A DNA stretch of 64,000 nucleotides. It comes from Faucicola sp902506215. GTDB taxonomy: Bacteria > Pseudomonadota > Gammaproteobacteria > Pseudomonadales > Moraxellaceae. The stretch is taken from positions 186,001-250,000 of the forward strand of contig CP069437.1 of the NCBI GenBank assembly GCA_016888885.1, in the 5' to 3' direction. Positions 25,759-35,034 of this stretch are shown one piece after another. The translations under genes were made by a program, and so were the position numbers. Position 1 is the first letter of the stretch. The number at the start of each line of letters is the position of its first letter. The notes under the pieces are model-generated. The model was not told the DNA's origin, made no database searches, and saw nothing but the letters and a program-made list of their open reading frames with translations.

Positions 25759-28437
25759 ATGAATATGACCGACGTCACACAGACCAACCAAACCGAAAAC
25801 CCACAATTATTAAACACCGAAATGCCCGATGTGCCTGCTAATACACCAACACCCGACCCAAGCCAACCGCAAAAAATCTATCTAAAAGACTACACGCCGC
25901 CGGTCTTTAGTGTCAATCACATTGACTTAAAAATTGAGTTGTTTGACGGCGCTGATAAAAAGCATGCAACCGTCACCGCCAATCTTGACATGACAAGAAA
26001 CACGGCAGGCGATTTGGTACTCTTTGGACGAGAATTACAACTTGAATCAATTACCTTAAACGGCAAAACTTTAAGCGAAAGCGACTACCAACTAGACCAA
26101 GAAAGCCTAACGATTGTTAACGCGCCAGACACTTGTCAGATTACTACCGTTGTCACCATCGTGCCGCAAACCAATACCAGTCTTGAAGGTTTATACCAAG
26201 CAGGGGAAGGGGCGGACAAAATGTTCTGTACCCAGTGTGAGCCAGAAGGGTTTCGTAAAATTACCTTTTATCCAGACCGTCCCGATGTGCTTGCCACCTT
26301 CACCACACGCATTGAAGCAGATAAAACTTACCCAACGCTGCTTGCCAATGGTAACTTAATCGACCAAGGCGAGCTTGCGGGCGACCGTCATTTTGCGGTG
26401 TGGCAAGACCCCACCAAAAAACCGAGTTATCTATTCGCTTGCGTGATGGCAGATTTGGACGTATTGACCGATCAGTATGTCACCAGTGAAGGGCGTGAGG
26501 TGCTGCTTGAATTATACGCCAAGCATGAGAACATCGAGCAGTGCCATGTCGGCATGCAAGCGTTAAAAGACTCAATGAAATGGGATGAAGACAACTACGG
26601 ACGGGCGTATGATCTTGACCGCTATATGATTGTGGCGGTTAGCCAGTTTAATATGGGCGCGATGGAAAACAAGGGATTAAATATCTTTAACACCGCTTGC
26701 GTACTATCTAGCCCAGAGACCACCACCGATCGCCGTAATTTTAATGTCAAAGCGGTAATTGCCCATGAATACTTCCATAACTGGACGGGTAACCGTATCA
26801 CCTGCCGTGACTGGTTTCAGCTGTGCCTAAAAGAAGGCTTTACCGTATTTCGTGACCAGTCTTTTTCCGAAAGTCTGCATTCCCCTGCGGTACAGCGGAT
26901 TGATGATGTGGCAACATTGCGAGCGGCGCAGTTTCCTGAAGATGCCAGCCCATTGGCGCACCCGCCACGCCCTGACCATTTTGTTGAGATTAATAATTTC
27001 TACACCGCCACAGTGTACGAGAAAGGCGCAGAAATCGTGCGCATGATTGCTAATACGCTTGGCAAAGAAAAATTCCGCCAAGGCACGGACGAATATTTTC
27101 GCCGTTATGACGGGCAAGCGGTAACGGTAGAAGACTTGTTGTCGGCGTTAAGCGTTGCAGACCCAAGTATTGAAACATTTATTGATTGGTATACCCAGCC
27201 AGGCACGCCTGTGTTGTCAGGGCATTTTGAAAAAACAGCTGACAAGCTTATCTTGACCTTAAGCCAACACACGCGCCCAGTGGCAGGCTATCCTGCACCA
27301 AAAGCCTTGCCGATTCCTGTTAAAATGGCGATTTTTAACCGTGCCACGGGTGAGTTGGCGAAAGAAGACTTGGTATTGTTAAAAGATGATAGCCAGAGCT
27401 TTGAATTTGATGGGTTATTTGCTAAGGCGGATTTTGACCCTGTGGTGTCATTGCTTCGTGATTTTTCCGCGCCTGTTCAGCTCAATTTTGAGTATAGCAA
27501 TGATGATTTGGCATTTTTGATGCAATATGAGACCAATGGCTTTAACCGTTGGCAAGCGGCACAGTTGTTGGTCAATCGTATTTTATTGCAAAATGCCGAT
27601 ACCGATGCCTATATCACAGCATTAAAAGCCAGTCTGCCAGCGCTATCAGAAACCGATCCCATGCTAGCGGCGCGGTTACTAGATATGCCAAGCGAGCGAG
27701 AGCTAGGCAGTGCGATTCAAACCGACTATGACCCTAGCCAAGTTCGTGCCCGTCATCAAGCGGTCAAAAAAGCCGTGGCGGTACAGCTTAAAGACATTTG
27801 GCAAAGTGCGTATGCCAAACTGCCGATTACCGCGTATGAAGATACAGCCGAAGCCATGGGCGTGCGGGCATGGCGAAATGTGGTGCTGGATATGGCGTTA
27901 TTGGCAGGCGTGAATGATGCCAAACACTGGGCGATTACCCAGTACCAACAAGCGTCTTGTATGACTGAGCGTTTAGGCGCGTTAAATGCGGCAGTGGAGC
28001 ATGGTTTGCCCCAAAAAGCCGAATGGCTTGCCGATTTTTACCAACGCTTTCATCATGATGCATTGGTGATGGATTTATGGTTTGGTGTCCAAGCCAATGA
28101 CAGTCAGGCGAGCGTTGCCGATATTTTTGCGTTAACCTCACATCAAGACTTTGACATCAATACCCCAAACCGGGTGCGTGCGGTGCTCGGCGGATTGCTT
28201 GCGCAGCCTACCAAAATTTGGACACAGCAGGGCGTTGAGCAGTATTTGAGCATGATGCAAGATTTGGATAAACGTAACCCACTGTTGGCGTCGCGTTTGA
28301 TTCAAGGTTTATCAAATTGGAATGCCTTGGTAGCAGACAAAAAGTCAATGGTTAAACAGGCTTTGATATTAAGCCAAGCTAATATGTCGTCCAAAAATGT
28401 GAAGGAAACCTTGCAAAGTATGCTCAATAATCTTTAA
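25759..28437 (+). CDS. pepN: Aminopeptidase N (M1 family)
   Basis: The 892-residue enzyme has the exopeptidase motif GAMEN (about residue 300) and the zinc site HEYFH (336-340) with the third ligand Glu in LKEGFTVFRDQ. The family's NWTGNRITCRDWFQL is intact. The C-terminal part is the usual helical domain of the PepN type. It removes N-terminal residues from peptides in the cytoplasm. The first 30 residues are a Thr/Pro/Gln-rich extension. Either the first ATG or the one two codons on may be used. Confidence 0.97.
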   Translation: MNMTDVTQTNQTENPQLLNTEMPDVPANTPTPDPSQPQKIYLKDYTPPVFSVNHIDLKIELFDGADKKHATVTANLDMTRNTAGDLVLFGRELQLESITLNGKTLSESDYQLDQESLTIVNAPDTCQITTVVTIVPQTNTSLEGLYQAGEGADKMFCTQCEPEGFRKITFYPDRPDVLATFTTRIEADKTYPTLLANGNLIDQGELAGDRHFAVWQDPTKKPSYLFACVMADLDVLTDQYVTSEGREVLLELYAKHENIEQCHVGMQALKDSMKWDEDNYGRAYDLDRYMIVAVSQFNMGAMENKGLNIFNTACVLSSPETTTDRRNFNVKAVIAHEYFHNWTGNRITCRDWFQLCLKEGFTVFRDQSFSESLHSPAVQRIDDVATLRAAQFPEDASPLAHPPRPDHFVEINNFYTATVYEKGAEIVRMIANTLGKEKFRQGTDEYFRRYDGQAVTVEDLLSALSVADPSIETFIDWYTQPGTPVLSGHFEKTADKLILTLSQHTRPVAGYPAPKALPIPVKMAIFNRATGELAKEDLVLLKDDSQSFEFDGLFAKADFDPVVSLLRDFSAPVQLNFEYSNDDLAFLMQYETNGFNRWQAAQLLVNRILLQNADTDAYITALKASLPALSETDPMLAARLLDMPSERELGSAIQTDYDPSQVRARHQAVKKAVAVQLKDIWQSAYAKLPITAYEDTAEAMGVRAWRNVVLDMALLAGVNDAKHWAITQYQQASCMTERLGALNAAVEHGLPQKAEWLADFYQRFHHDALVMDLWFGVQANDSQASVADIFALTSHQDFDINTPNRVRAVLGGLLAQPTKIWTQQGVEQYLSMMQDLDKRNPLLASRLIQGLSNWNALVADKKSMVKQALILSQANMSSKNVKETLQSMLNNL

Positions 28438-28492
28438 AATGCAAGCTTAAACGCTGACAAGCCGTGTCAATAAAATCAAGGGGTAACGCAAA

Positions 28493-29761
28493 ATGTCACA
28501 ATCTGACCGACAGCAGATTATATTTTGCTTTATCCTAGCAAGTACCGCGCTTGCGGTGGCAATGGGAATCGGGCGATTTGCTTTTACACCGATTTTGCCT
28601 TTGATGATACAAGAAGGCAAGGTGCATCTTGCGCAAACGGCGTGGTTATCAAGTAGCAACTATATTGGCTATTTGGTCGGTGCATTGTCACTGCTTAAAA
28701 GTAAGCGGCACCCGCTTTTTGTCGTGTTAGGTCTTACCTTAGTCACGCTTACCACTTGGCTGGCTTCGCTAAGCAGCTTTGGCTGGTTACTGGTGTTACG
28801 TTTTTTGGCGGGCGTGGCAAGCGCTTGGGTGCTGGTATCTATCAGTGCGTTTGCAATCAATTGGTTGAAATCAAGACAGGTAGCCAGCAGTGGCTTGATT
28901 TATACGGGTGTCGGCATCGGTATCACCCTCACAGGATTGATTTGTAGCTATTTTATTTTTCAATCAGCGACGGCGACTATCGCGGCTCAGTCATCATTCA
29001 GCTCATTATCGAGTCGATTATGGCAGTATCTAGGCGTGATTGCGCTGCTCGCCACCTTGCTTGTCACCTTTTTGCTAGCGAAAATCAATTCACAGTTTGC
29101 CTCAACAGCTGCTGCCTTAATAGCCGCTGCCAAAACCAACCCTAGCAAAGCCACCCATACCAATCCTATCTCGTCTAGCATACAGCCACCTGCCAAGCTA
29201 AAATTAGCGAATGTATTAACCGCCTACGGCTTATTTGGGTTTGGCTATATTTTACCTGCGACTTTTTTGCCACAAATCGCCAAGCAATGGTTATCGGGTC
29301 AAAGTTATTTACTGATTTGGCCATTTTTTGGGTTGGCGGCGGCTTTGTCGGTGGTGTTGTCGCAGGGGTTACAACGCCGTTATAACAATGTTTCTTTGCT
29401 CGGTGTTTGGCGAGTGTCACAAATCATCATGGCGGTCGGTACGTTATTGCCTGCGCTTTGGCAGTCATTGGTAGGTTTGATGTTGTCAGCGCTGATGGTG
29501 GGCGGCACCTTTATGGTGGTGACGATGGCAGGGCTGCAAGTGGCGGCAAGCCAAGTCACGCACTACCCTAAATACAATTTAAGTGCGCTGATGACAGCAA
29601 GTTTTGCATTTGGGCAGCTTATCGGACCGCTAGCCGCGCTAGTTGCAACAGGCAACAATATTTGGCTTGCGTTGTTACCCGTTTCTGCCATCGTTTTGCT
29701 TATTGGGGTGGCGCTACTTTGGCGACCGTATCAACATCAACAATCATCAAGTCATGTTTAA
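28493..29761 (+). CDS. YbfB/YjiJ family MFS transporter
   Basis: The 422-residue protein has about 12 membrane helices. The first contains MGIGRFAFTPILPLMI, the signature of the YbfB/YjiJ family, followed by SNYIGYLVGAL. A cytoplasmic loop of about 40 residues (Thr/Pro/Ser-rich, about 200-240) joins the halves. The substrate is unknown. It follows pepN by 55 bases in the same direction and may be co-transcribed. Confidence 0.88.
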   Translation: MSQSDRQQIIFCFILASTALAVAMGIGRFAFTPILPLMIQEGKVHLAQTAWLSSSNYIGYLVGALSLLKSKRHPLFVVLGLTLVTLTTWLASLSSFGWLLVLRFLAGVASAWVLVSISAFAINWLKSRQVASSGLIYTGVGIGITLTGLICSYFIFQSATATIAAQSSFSSLSSRLWQYLGVIALLATLLVTFLLAKINSQFASTAAALIAAAKTNPSKATHTNPISSSIQPPAKLKLANVLTAYGLFGFGYILPATFLPQIAKQWLSGQSYLLIWPFFGLAAALSVVLSQGLQRRYNNVSLLGVWRVSQIIMAVGTLLPALWQSLVGLMLSALMVGGTFMVVTMAGLQVAASQVTHYPKYNLSALMTASFAFGQLIGPLAALVATGNNIWLALLPVSAIVLLIGVALLWRPYQHQQSSSHV

Positions 29762-29782
29762 ATCACTTTTAACGGGGCAACC

Positions 29783-29957
29783 ATGAATAATCAAACTGTG
29801 AGCAATCAAACATTATGAGCAAACCATTTTGGCGTTTAATGAAGCGCGTGAGCGTAAGCCATACCGTCAAAAATTTGCCGATTACTACAGTCAACCCTAT
29901 GTCGCTGCTGCAGAAGATTGGCTCAAAGCGCAGGGTTTTTTGACAAAACAAAAATAA
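29783..29957 (+). pseudogene. Remnant of a small gene, frameshifted after the N-terminus
   Basis: An ATG at 29783 opens only 11 codons (MNNQTVSNQTL). A second frame then reads a plausible protein end (HYEQTILAFNEARERKPYRQ… to LKAQGFLTKQK, stop at 29955-29957). A one-base shift near 29805-29815 would join them into a protein of about 57 residues. No known family comes to mind. It may be a decayed gene or a very small real one with a sequence error. Confidence 0.3.
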
Positions 29958-29996
29958 CGTGTAAAATTCGCGCAGTTGACAGATGAGAGCAAAATT

Positions 29997-31352
29997 ATGG
30001 CAAATTCGCAAAGACGACCAACCCATCAAAATACCGGCAATGATAGCGGCTGGTTCCCAAAATGGCAGCCTTACGATGGGCATTTAGATCATCATCCTGT
30101 GCGTATCCACGAGTATTTACCTGCCGATAAAAGTCTGCTACTTGGGCTGCAACATGCGTTTGCGATGTTTGGGGCAACCGTGCTTGCGCCGTTATTGATG
30201 GGCTTTGATGCCAACCTTGCGATTTTGATGGCGGGACTCAGTACGGCGCTGTTTTTCTTTTTGACGGGTGGGCGAGTACCCAGTTATTTAGGGTCAAGTT
30301 TTGCGTTTATCGCGCCTGTCATCACGGCAACGGCTTATACAGGCGCAGGCTTTAACGGTAATTTATCTGTGGCGCTCGGTGGTATTTTTGTCTGTGGTAT
30401 TTTTTATGCCATGGTTGGATTACTGGTGATGAAAACAGGGGTTGGCTGGATTGAGAAACTCATGCCGCCTGTGGTAACGGGTGCGATTGTGATGATTATC
30501 GGGCTAAATTTGGCGCCAGTGACGATCAAAGGCGTGTCGGGCAACCAGTTTGATAGTTGGGTTGCGTTGATGACGGTGCTGTGTATCAGTGCGGTCGCTG
30601 TGTTTAGCCGCGGTATGCTACGTCGTTTGTTGCTACTGATTGGTTTGGTACTGGCGTATATAGCATATTTTGTGCTCACCAATGTGCTTGGGTATGGCAA
30701 GCCGATTGATTTTACCCCAGTTGCCCAAGCAGCTTGGGTTGGATTGCCCAATTTTTATCATCCGACGTTTGATATCAACGCAATAATTTTGATTGCCCCG
30801 GTTGCCTTTATTTTAATCGCCGAAAATTTAGGACATATCAAAGCGGTAGAAGCCATGACAGGACAAGCGGTATCGCCCTATATGGGACGGGCGTTTTTCG
30901 CCGATGGGCTATGTACGGCGATGTCATCGAGCATGGGCGGTACGGGCGTGACAACCTATGCAGAAAATATCGGCGTGATGGCAGTGACCAAAGTATACTC
31001 GACCACGGTTTTTGTGGTGGCAGGCTTGATTGCTGTGCTACTGGGGCTGTCACCAAAATTTGGCGCGCTTATTCATACCATCCCAGCGCCGTTACTGGGC
31101 GGTGCCTCAATCGTGGTGTTTGGGCTTATCACGGTAGCAGGGGTCAAAATTTGGCTGGATAATCACATTGATTTTAGCAAAAATGCTAATTTAATCATTG
31201 CTGCGGTGACCGTCATTATGGGGGCTGGCGATTTTAGCTTACATATTGGACAATTTAATTTGGGTGGTATCGGTACGGCGACAGTGGTCGCCATCGTGTT
31301 AAATTTACTGTTTAGCCGCAGTGAAAAAGCCAAATTGACGGTTTTAAAATAA
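29997..31352 (+). CDS. NCS2 uracil/xanthine permease, RutG-like
   Basis: The start at 29997 (MANSQRRP) follows a GAGAG site; a TTG seven codons earlier is less likely. The 451-residue protein has about 12-14 helices and the NCS2 signature regions LQHAFAMFGATVLAPLLMG, GGRVPSYLGSSFAFI and NLGHIKAV, with GGTGVTTYAENIGVMAVTK. It reads closest to RutG/UraA-type pyrimidine transporters, moving uracil with protons into the cell. No other rut gene is near, so I leave the symbol open. Confidence 0.88.
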   Translation: MANSQRRPTHQNTGNDSGWFPKWQPYDGHLDHHPVRIHEYLPADKSLLLGLQHAFAMFGATVLAPLLMGFDANLAILMAGLSTALFFFLTGGRVPSYLGSSFAFIAPVITATAYTGAGFNGNLSVALGGIFVCGIFYAMVGLLVMKTGVGWIEKLMPPVVTGAIVMIIGLNLAPVTIKGVSGNQFDSWVALMTVLCISAVAVFSRGMLRRLLLLIGLVLAYIAYFVLTNVLGYGKPIDFTPVAQAAWVGLPNFYHPTFDINAIILIAPVAFILIAENLGHIKAVEAMTGQAVSPYMGRAFFADGLCTAMSSSMGGTGVTTYAENIGVMAVTKVYSTTVFVVAGLIAVLLGLSPKFGALIHTIPAPLLGGASIVVFGLITVAGVKIWLDNHIDFSKNANLIIAAVTVIMGAGDFSLHIGQFNLGGIGTATVVAIVLNLLFSRSEKAKLTVLK

Positions 31353-31391
31353 ACTAAAAAACGCGCTACTTTGGGTAGGGCGTTGTTGCTG

Positions 31392-31427
31392 GATAAGCTG
31401 TTTGATAAACTGTTTGATAAGTTGTTT
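31392..31427 (+). repeat. Three tandem copies of a 12-bp unit
   Basis: GATAAGCTGTTT, GATAAACTGTTT and GATAAGTTGTTT follow one another in the leader of the CitE-like gene. A hairpin (AACGC…GCGTT with inner CTAC/GTAG, about 31360-31385) lies just before. The unit is in frame (DKLF), but the proper start is downstream. Confidence 0.6.
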
Positions 31428-31472
31428 GCCAAAAAGAATATGTCAGCAAAAATTGACGAAAAAGGATGTCGC

Positions 31473-32336
31473 ATGAGCGAAAATAATGTAGCAAAACCCA
31501 AGGGATTGAGCGCAACCAGTTATTTGTTTGTACCCGCCATCAATATTGAGCGGGTGGAAAAAGCCTTTGCCCGTGGCGCAGATACGGTGATAATTGACTT
31601 AGAAGATGCGGTCAGTGATAGTGTCAAAATGCAATCGCGTGACAATGTGGTCAATTATCTAAACGGCGCCGATGCTAAGCCTGTTTGGGTGCGTATCAAT
31701 GCCGCAAGTAGCAACCACCAAGCGGGCGATATTGAGTTGCTCAAATCTTTACCAGCGTCCGCAATCAACAACGTGATTGGGGTAGTGCTACCCAAAGTAG
31801 AGCACGCCATAGAGATTGACCGCGTCCGTCATGCCCTCGCCAAACCCATGATTGCCTTGATTGAGACACCCAAAGGCATGGCAAATATACCCGACATCGC
31901 CGCTGCCGCAGGATTGACTGCGCTCAGTTTTGGCTTTTTGGATATCTGTGAAAAATTGGGCGTGCGTGCAGACAGCGAGGCAGGGCAGATGGTTGCCAAC
32001 CAAATCCGTTATCAGCTAAGCTTACATAGTGCTATCAATGCGCTCACCCCACCGATTGAATGCGTATATCCGCCTTTTAATGACGATGACGGCTTGACCC
32101 AGCGGGTCAATGGGTGGCGCGATTTGGGTTTTTCAGGGATGCTGTGTATTCATCCAAACCAAGTCGCCATTGTCAATGCACTGGCTAGACCGAGCCAAGC
32201 ACAGCTTGCCTTTGCCAAAAAAGTGGTGGAGCATTATGCACAGACAGGGCTTGCGGCATTTGCCATGGATGGACAGATGGTCGATACCCCAGTGATTGTG
32301 CAAGCGCAAAAACTGATTGAAAAATACCAACCCTAA
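31473..32336 (+). CDS. CitE-like HpcH/HpaI aldolase/citrate lyase family protein
   Basis: The start at 31473 (MSENNVAKPKG) follows an AAAGGA site; the longer open frame begins with the repeat above. The 287-residue TIM-barrel protein has SYLFVPA at the N-terminus, the DLEDAV metal site, PKVE, ALIETPKGM and a GFLDICEKLG segment. These are hallmarks of CitE-like lyases acting on citramalyl-, malyl- or HMG-CoA type esters. No citD or citF is present, so it is not citrate lyase itself. Substrate unknown. Confidence 0.85.
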   Translation: MSENNVAKPKGLSATSYLFVPAINIERVEKAFARGADTVIIDLEDAVSDSVKMQSRDNVVNYLNGADAKPVWVRINAASSNHQAGDIELLKSLPASAINNVIGVVLPKVEHAIEIDRVRHALAKPMIALIETPKGMANIPDIAAAAGLTALSFGFLDICEKLGVRADSEAGQMVANQIRYQLSLHSAINALTPPIECVYPPFNDDDGLTQRVNGWRDLGFSGMLCIHPNQVAIVNALARPSQAQLAFAKKVVEHYAQTGLAAFAMDGQMVDTPVIVQAQKLIEKYQP

Positions 32337-32406
32337 GGCTAATCAAACCCTAAGCCAACTTATAACAACACAAACCATAACAAGGCAAACTATAACAAGG
32401 AAAATC

Positions 32407-33183
32407 ATGACAACGCATAGTGAGCATAGTAACAGTAAACCCACCCTAGAGACGATACTCAATTATCGCTCGATTCGCAAATTCACCAACCAGCCAATAG
32501 ATGCAGCAACGTTTGAGCAGCTTATCGAAGCGGGGATGGCAGGCTCATCATCGGGATTTTTGCAGTCGGCAAGCATCATTCGGGTGACAGATGCAAAGCG
32601 GCGCTATGACATCCGCCGTATTTGTGCCGATGCCCAGCAAGCCAAAGACGGGGAAAAATACGGTCATCCCTATGTGGAGCAGTGTGCCGAGCTGCTAATT
32701 TTTTGTATGGACAACCACCGCCACCAAACCCTTGTACCCAACGCGCAAATTGATTGGACTGAAGTCACCATTGTTGGGGCGGTTGATGCAGCCATTATGG
32801 CGCAAAATCTGCTACTAGCGGCTGAGAGCATGGGATTGGGTGGTGTGTATTTGGGCAGTATCCGCAATGACATCAGACGTATGGGCGACATACTCAAACT
32901 GCCACAAGGCGTGGTGCCGCTATTTGGCATGGCATTGGGTTATCCTGACCAAAACCCTGCCATGCGTCCACGTTTGCCAAAGGCATTGGTTGTTTCCACC
33001 AACCAATATGAACCCGCTAACAAATCCGAATTAGAGCAGTATAACCAAACCGTTGCAGAATATTATGCGGCGCGTGGTCAAGCAGGGTCAGATTGGGTGC
33101 AAACCATTGAAAGTTATTTGGATAAACCCGTCCGTCCCGACGTGCTGCCTTATCTTAACCAACAAGGCTATGCCAAAAAATAA
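32407..33183 (+). CDS. NfsA-type NADPH-dependent nitroreductase
   Basis: The start at 32407 (MTTHSEHSN) follows AAGGAAA. The 258-residue flavoprotein begins its domain with YRSIRKFTNQPID (FMN phosphate contact). It has SSSGFLQSASIIRV, LLAAESMGLGGVYLGSIRND and the C-terminal GYPDQNPAMRPRLP typical of NfsA/FRP. Such enzymes reduce nitroaromatics and quinones with FMN. It follows the CitE-like gene by 70 bases and may share its transcript. The leader has two AAACTATAACAAGG-like repeats. Confidence 0.85.
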   Translation: MTTHSEHSNSKPTLETILNYRSIRKFTNQPIDAATFEQLIEAGMAGSSSGFLQSASIIRVTDAKRRYDIRRICADAQQAKDGEKYGHPYVEQCAELLIFCMDNHRHQTLVPNAQIDWTEVTIVGAVDAAIMAQNLLLAAESMGLGGVYLGSIRNDIRRMGDILKLPQGVVPLFGMALGYPDQNPAMRPRLPKALVVSTNQYEPANKSELEQYNQTVAEYYAARGQAGSDWVQTIESYLDKPVRPDVLPYLNQQGYAKK

Positions 33184-33236
33184 CCCAAAGCTCAATCAAT
33201 AAATTCATCTAAAAAAATCATGTAAAAAAGTCACGT

Positions 33237-33264
33237 AAAAAAAGGACGCTTAGGCGTCCTTTTT
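33237..33264. terminator. Bidirectional intrinsic terminator
   Basis: GGACGC (33244-33249) pairs with GCGTCC (33254-33259) around TTAG, with A and T tracts on both sides. It separates the convergent nitroreductase and purB genes. Confidence 0.85.
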
Positions 33265-33280
33265 GATGAGCGAAAAAGTC

Positions 33281-34663
33281 TTATTTTAATAAATTTTTCA
33301 AGTTTTTGGCTTGCTGTGCTGCATTACCTGTATAAGTGGCAGGGGTCAAATCAGCCAAACGTTGACGCTCAGCTTCTGGCACGGCTGTCAGTTCATCACC
33401 ATTGACAAAGTTGACCATCATCTCACGAGTCATGGCTTGACCGCGGGTCAAAGCTTTTAGTTTCTCATAAGGTTTTTCAACATTGTAGCGACGCATCACG
33501 GTTTGGATTGGCTCCGCCAACACTTCTTGTGCAAGCTCTAGGTCTTCATTGAGACGATTGGCATTAAGCTCTAATTTGCCAATACCTTTTAAGCAGGCGT
33601 CAAAGGCAATCAGACTATGGGCAAAACCCACCCCCATATTGCGAAGGACCGTCGAGTCGGTCAAGTCGCGCTGCATACGAGAAATCGGCAATTTTTCACC
33701 TAAATGTGCCAACACCGCATTGGCAATACCTAGATTACCTTCTGAGTTTTCAAAGTCGATTGGGTTGACTTTGTGTGGCATGGTGGATGAGCCCACTTCG
33801 CCATCTTTGAGTTTTTGTTTGAAATAACCCAAGGAGATATACGTCCATACATCGCGGTTAAAATCAATCAAAATGGTATTGTAACGGCGCAGCGCGTCAA
33901 ACAATTCGGCGATATAGTCATGTGGCTCAATTTGGGTGGTATAGGGATTAAAGGTCAACCCAAGGCTGGTGACAAAGTTTTCGGCATTTTTTGCCCAGTC
34001 AATATGTGGGTAGGCTGACAGGTGCGCGTTGTAGTTGCCCACCGCACCATTGATTTTACCTAGCAATTCTACGTTATTAAATTGCTTGAGCTGGCGATGC
34101 AGACGGTATGCCACGTTTGCCATTTCTTTACCCAAAGTCGTTGGGCTTGCGGTTTGCCCATGCGTGCGTGACAGCATGGGTTGGTCGGCATGGGTTTCGG
34201 CGAGCGCTGCAATCTCATCAATGATTTTTTGCATCGTTTGCGCCAGTACGTCGCGACCGGATTTTAGCATTAACGCGTGCGATAAGTTATTGATGTCTTC
34301 AGAGGTACAGGCAAAATGGATAAATTCACCCGCGTCTTTTAGCGCATCGATGTCGGCAATTTTTTCTTTTAAAAAGTATTCAACGGCTTTGACATCATGG
34401 TTGGTGGTGCGTTCGATGTCTTTGATACGCATCGCGTCTGCTTCGCTAAAATTGGCTACAATCGCGTCTAAGCGCTCATTGGTCGCTGCCGAAAAAGGCT
34501 GAATTTCATGAATATCGGCATGATTGGCAAGGCTCTGTAACCAGCGCACTTCCACCGTCACACGGGCATGAATCAAGCCAAATTCTGACAGGTAAGGACG
34601 TAAACTATTCACTTTACTGGCATAGCGACCATCAATAGGTGAAAGAGCGGTCAAAGTATTCAT
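33281..34663 (-). CDS. purB: Adenylosuccinate lyase
   Basis: I use the ATG complementary to 34661-34663, preceded by AGGA; a TTG lies just before it. The 460-residue fumarase-superfamily enzyme begins TLTALSPIDGRYASK. It contains ERTTNHDVKAVEYF, the catalytic SRTHGQTASPTTLGKE and the signature GSSTMPHKVNPIDFEN. It works twice in purine synthesis: it splits SAICAR and adenylosuccinate. The sequence is full length for the PurB type of gammaproteobacteria. Confidence 0.97.
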   Translation of the reverse strand: MNTLTALSPIDGRYASKVNSLRPYLSEFGLIHARVTVEVRWLQSLANHADIHEIQPFSAATNERLDAIVANFSEADAMRIKDIERTTNHDVKAVEYFLKEKIADIDALKDAGEFIHFACTSEDINNLSHALMLKSGRDVLAQTMQKIIDEIAALAETHADQPMLSRTHGQTASPTTLGKEMANVAYRLHRQLKQFNNVELLGKINGAVGNYNAHLSAYPHIDWAKNAENFVTSLGLTFNPYTTQIEPHDYIAELFDALRRYNTILIDFNRDVWTYISLGYFKQKLKDGEVGSSTMPHKVNPIDFENSEGNLGIANAVLAHLGEKLPISRMQRDLTDSTVLRNMGVGFAHSLIAFDACLKGIGKLELNANRLNEDLELAQEVLAEPIQTVMRRYNVEKPYEKLKALTRGQAMTREMMVNFVNGDELTAVPEAERQRLADLTPATYTGNAAQQAKNLKNLLK

Positions 34664-34743
34664 CAAATAATCCTAATCGGTTAAATAAAGGGTTAACGTA
34701 AAAGTGCCTGCATTATAGCAAACTATGACAACCTGGACTACCG

Positions 34744-34989
34744 CTAGCGTTGCTTGGCAAACAGCCCAAGCCCAATAATCACCAGCGCAATCCCCACAAA
34801 ACTTAAGCCTGATGGCATCGGCGTGTGCAGCAGTAAAATAAAAACCGACAACAACAGCCACATAAAAAAACAGCGAAAACTTGCTGACCAAAACCAATGT
34901 CCGCCTTGTACACTCATCAATTGATACAGCACAAACGACGTGCTAAAAAAAGCCGACGCAATTAGCCCCCAAACAATCATTTTTCCCAT
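34744..34989 (-). pseudogene. Multidrug efflux transporter remnant with the middle deleted
   Basis: An 81-codon open frame. The first 50 residues (MGKMIVWGLIASAFFSTSFVLYQ…GGHWFWSASFRCFFMW) match the start of the roughly 300-residue multidrug-resistance efflux transporter family of DMT-like proteins. The last 25 (SGLSFVGIALVIIGLGLFAKQR) look like its final helix. The eight or so helices between are missing, so an in-frame internal deletion is likely. What remains could still insert as two or three helices but should not transport. It is convergent with nothing and lies downstream of queE. Confidence 0.6.
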
Positions 34990-35034
34990 TGGCTTGATAT
35001 TTCCCTAAGTTGCGTTTTAACGATTTGGCAGCGG

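Noticed and set aside
29819..29947. 42-codon frame beginning MSKPFWRLMKR
   Set aside because: The alternative frame in the same DNA has better amino-acid composition; this one looks like its shadow.
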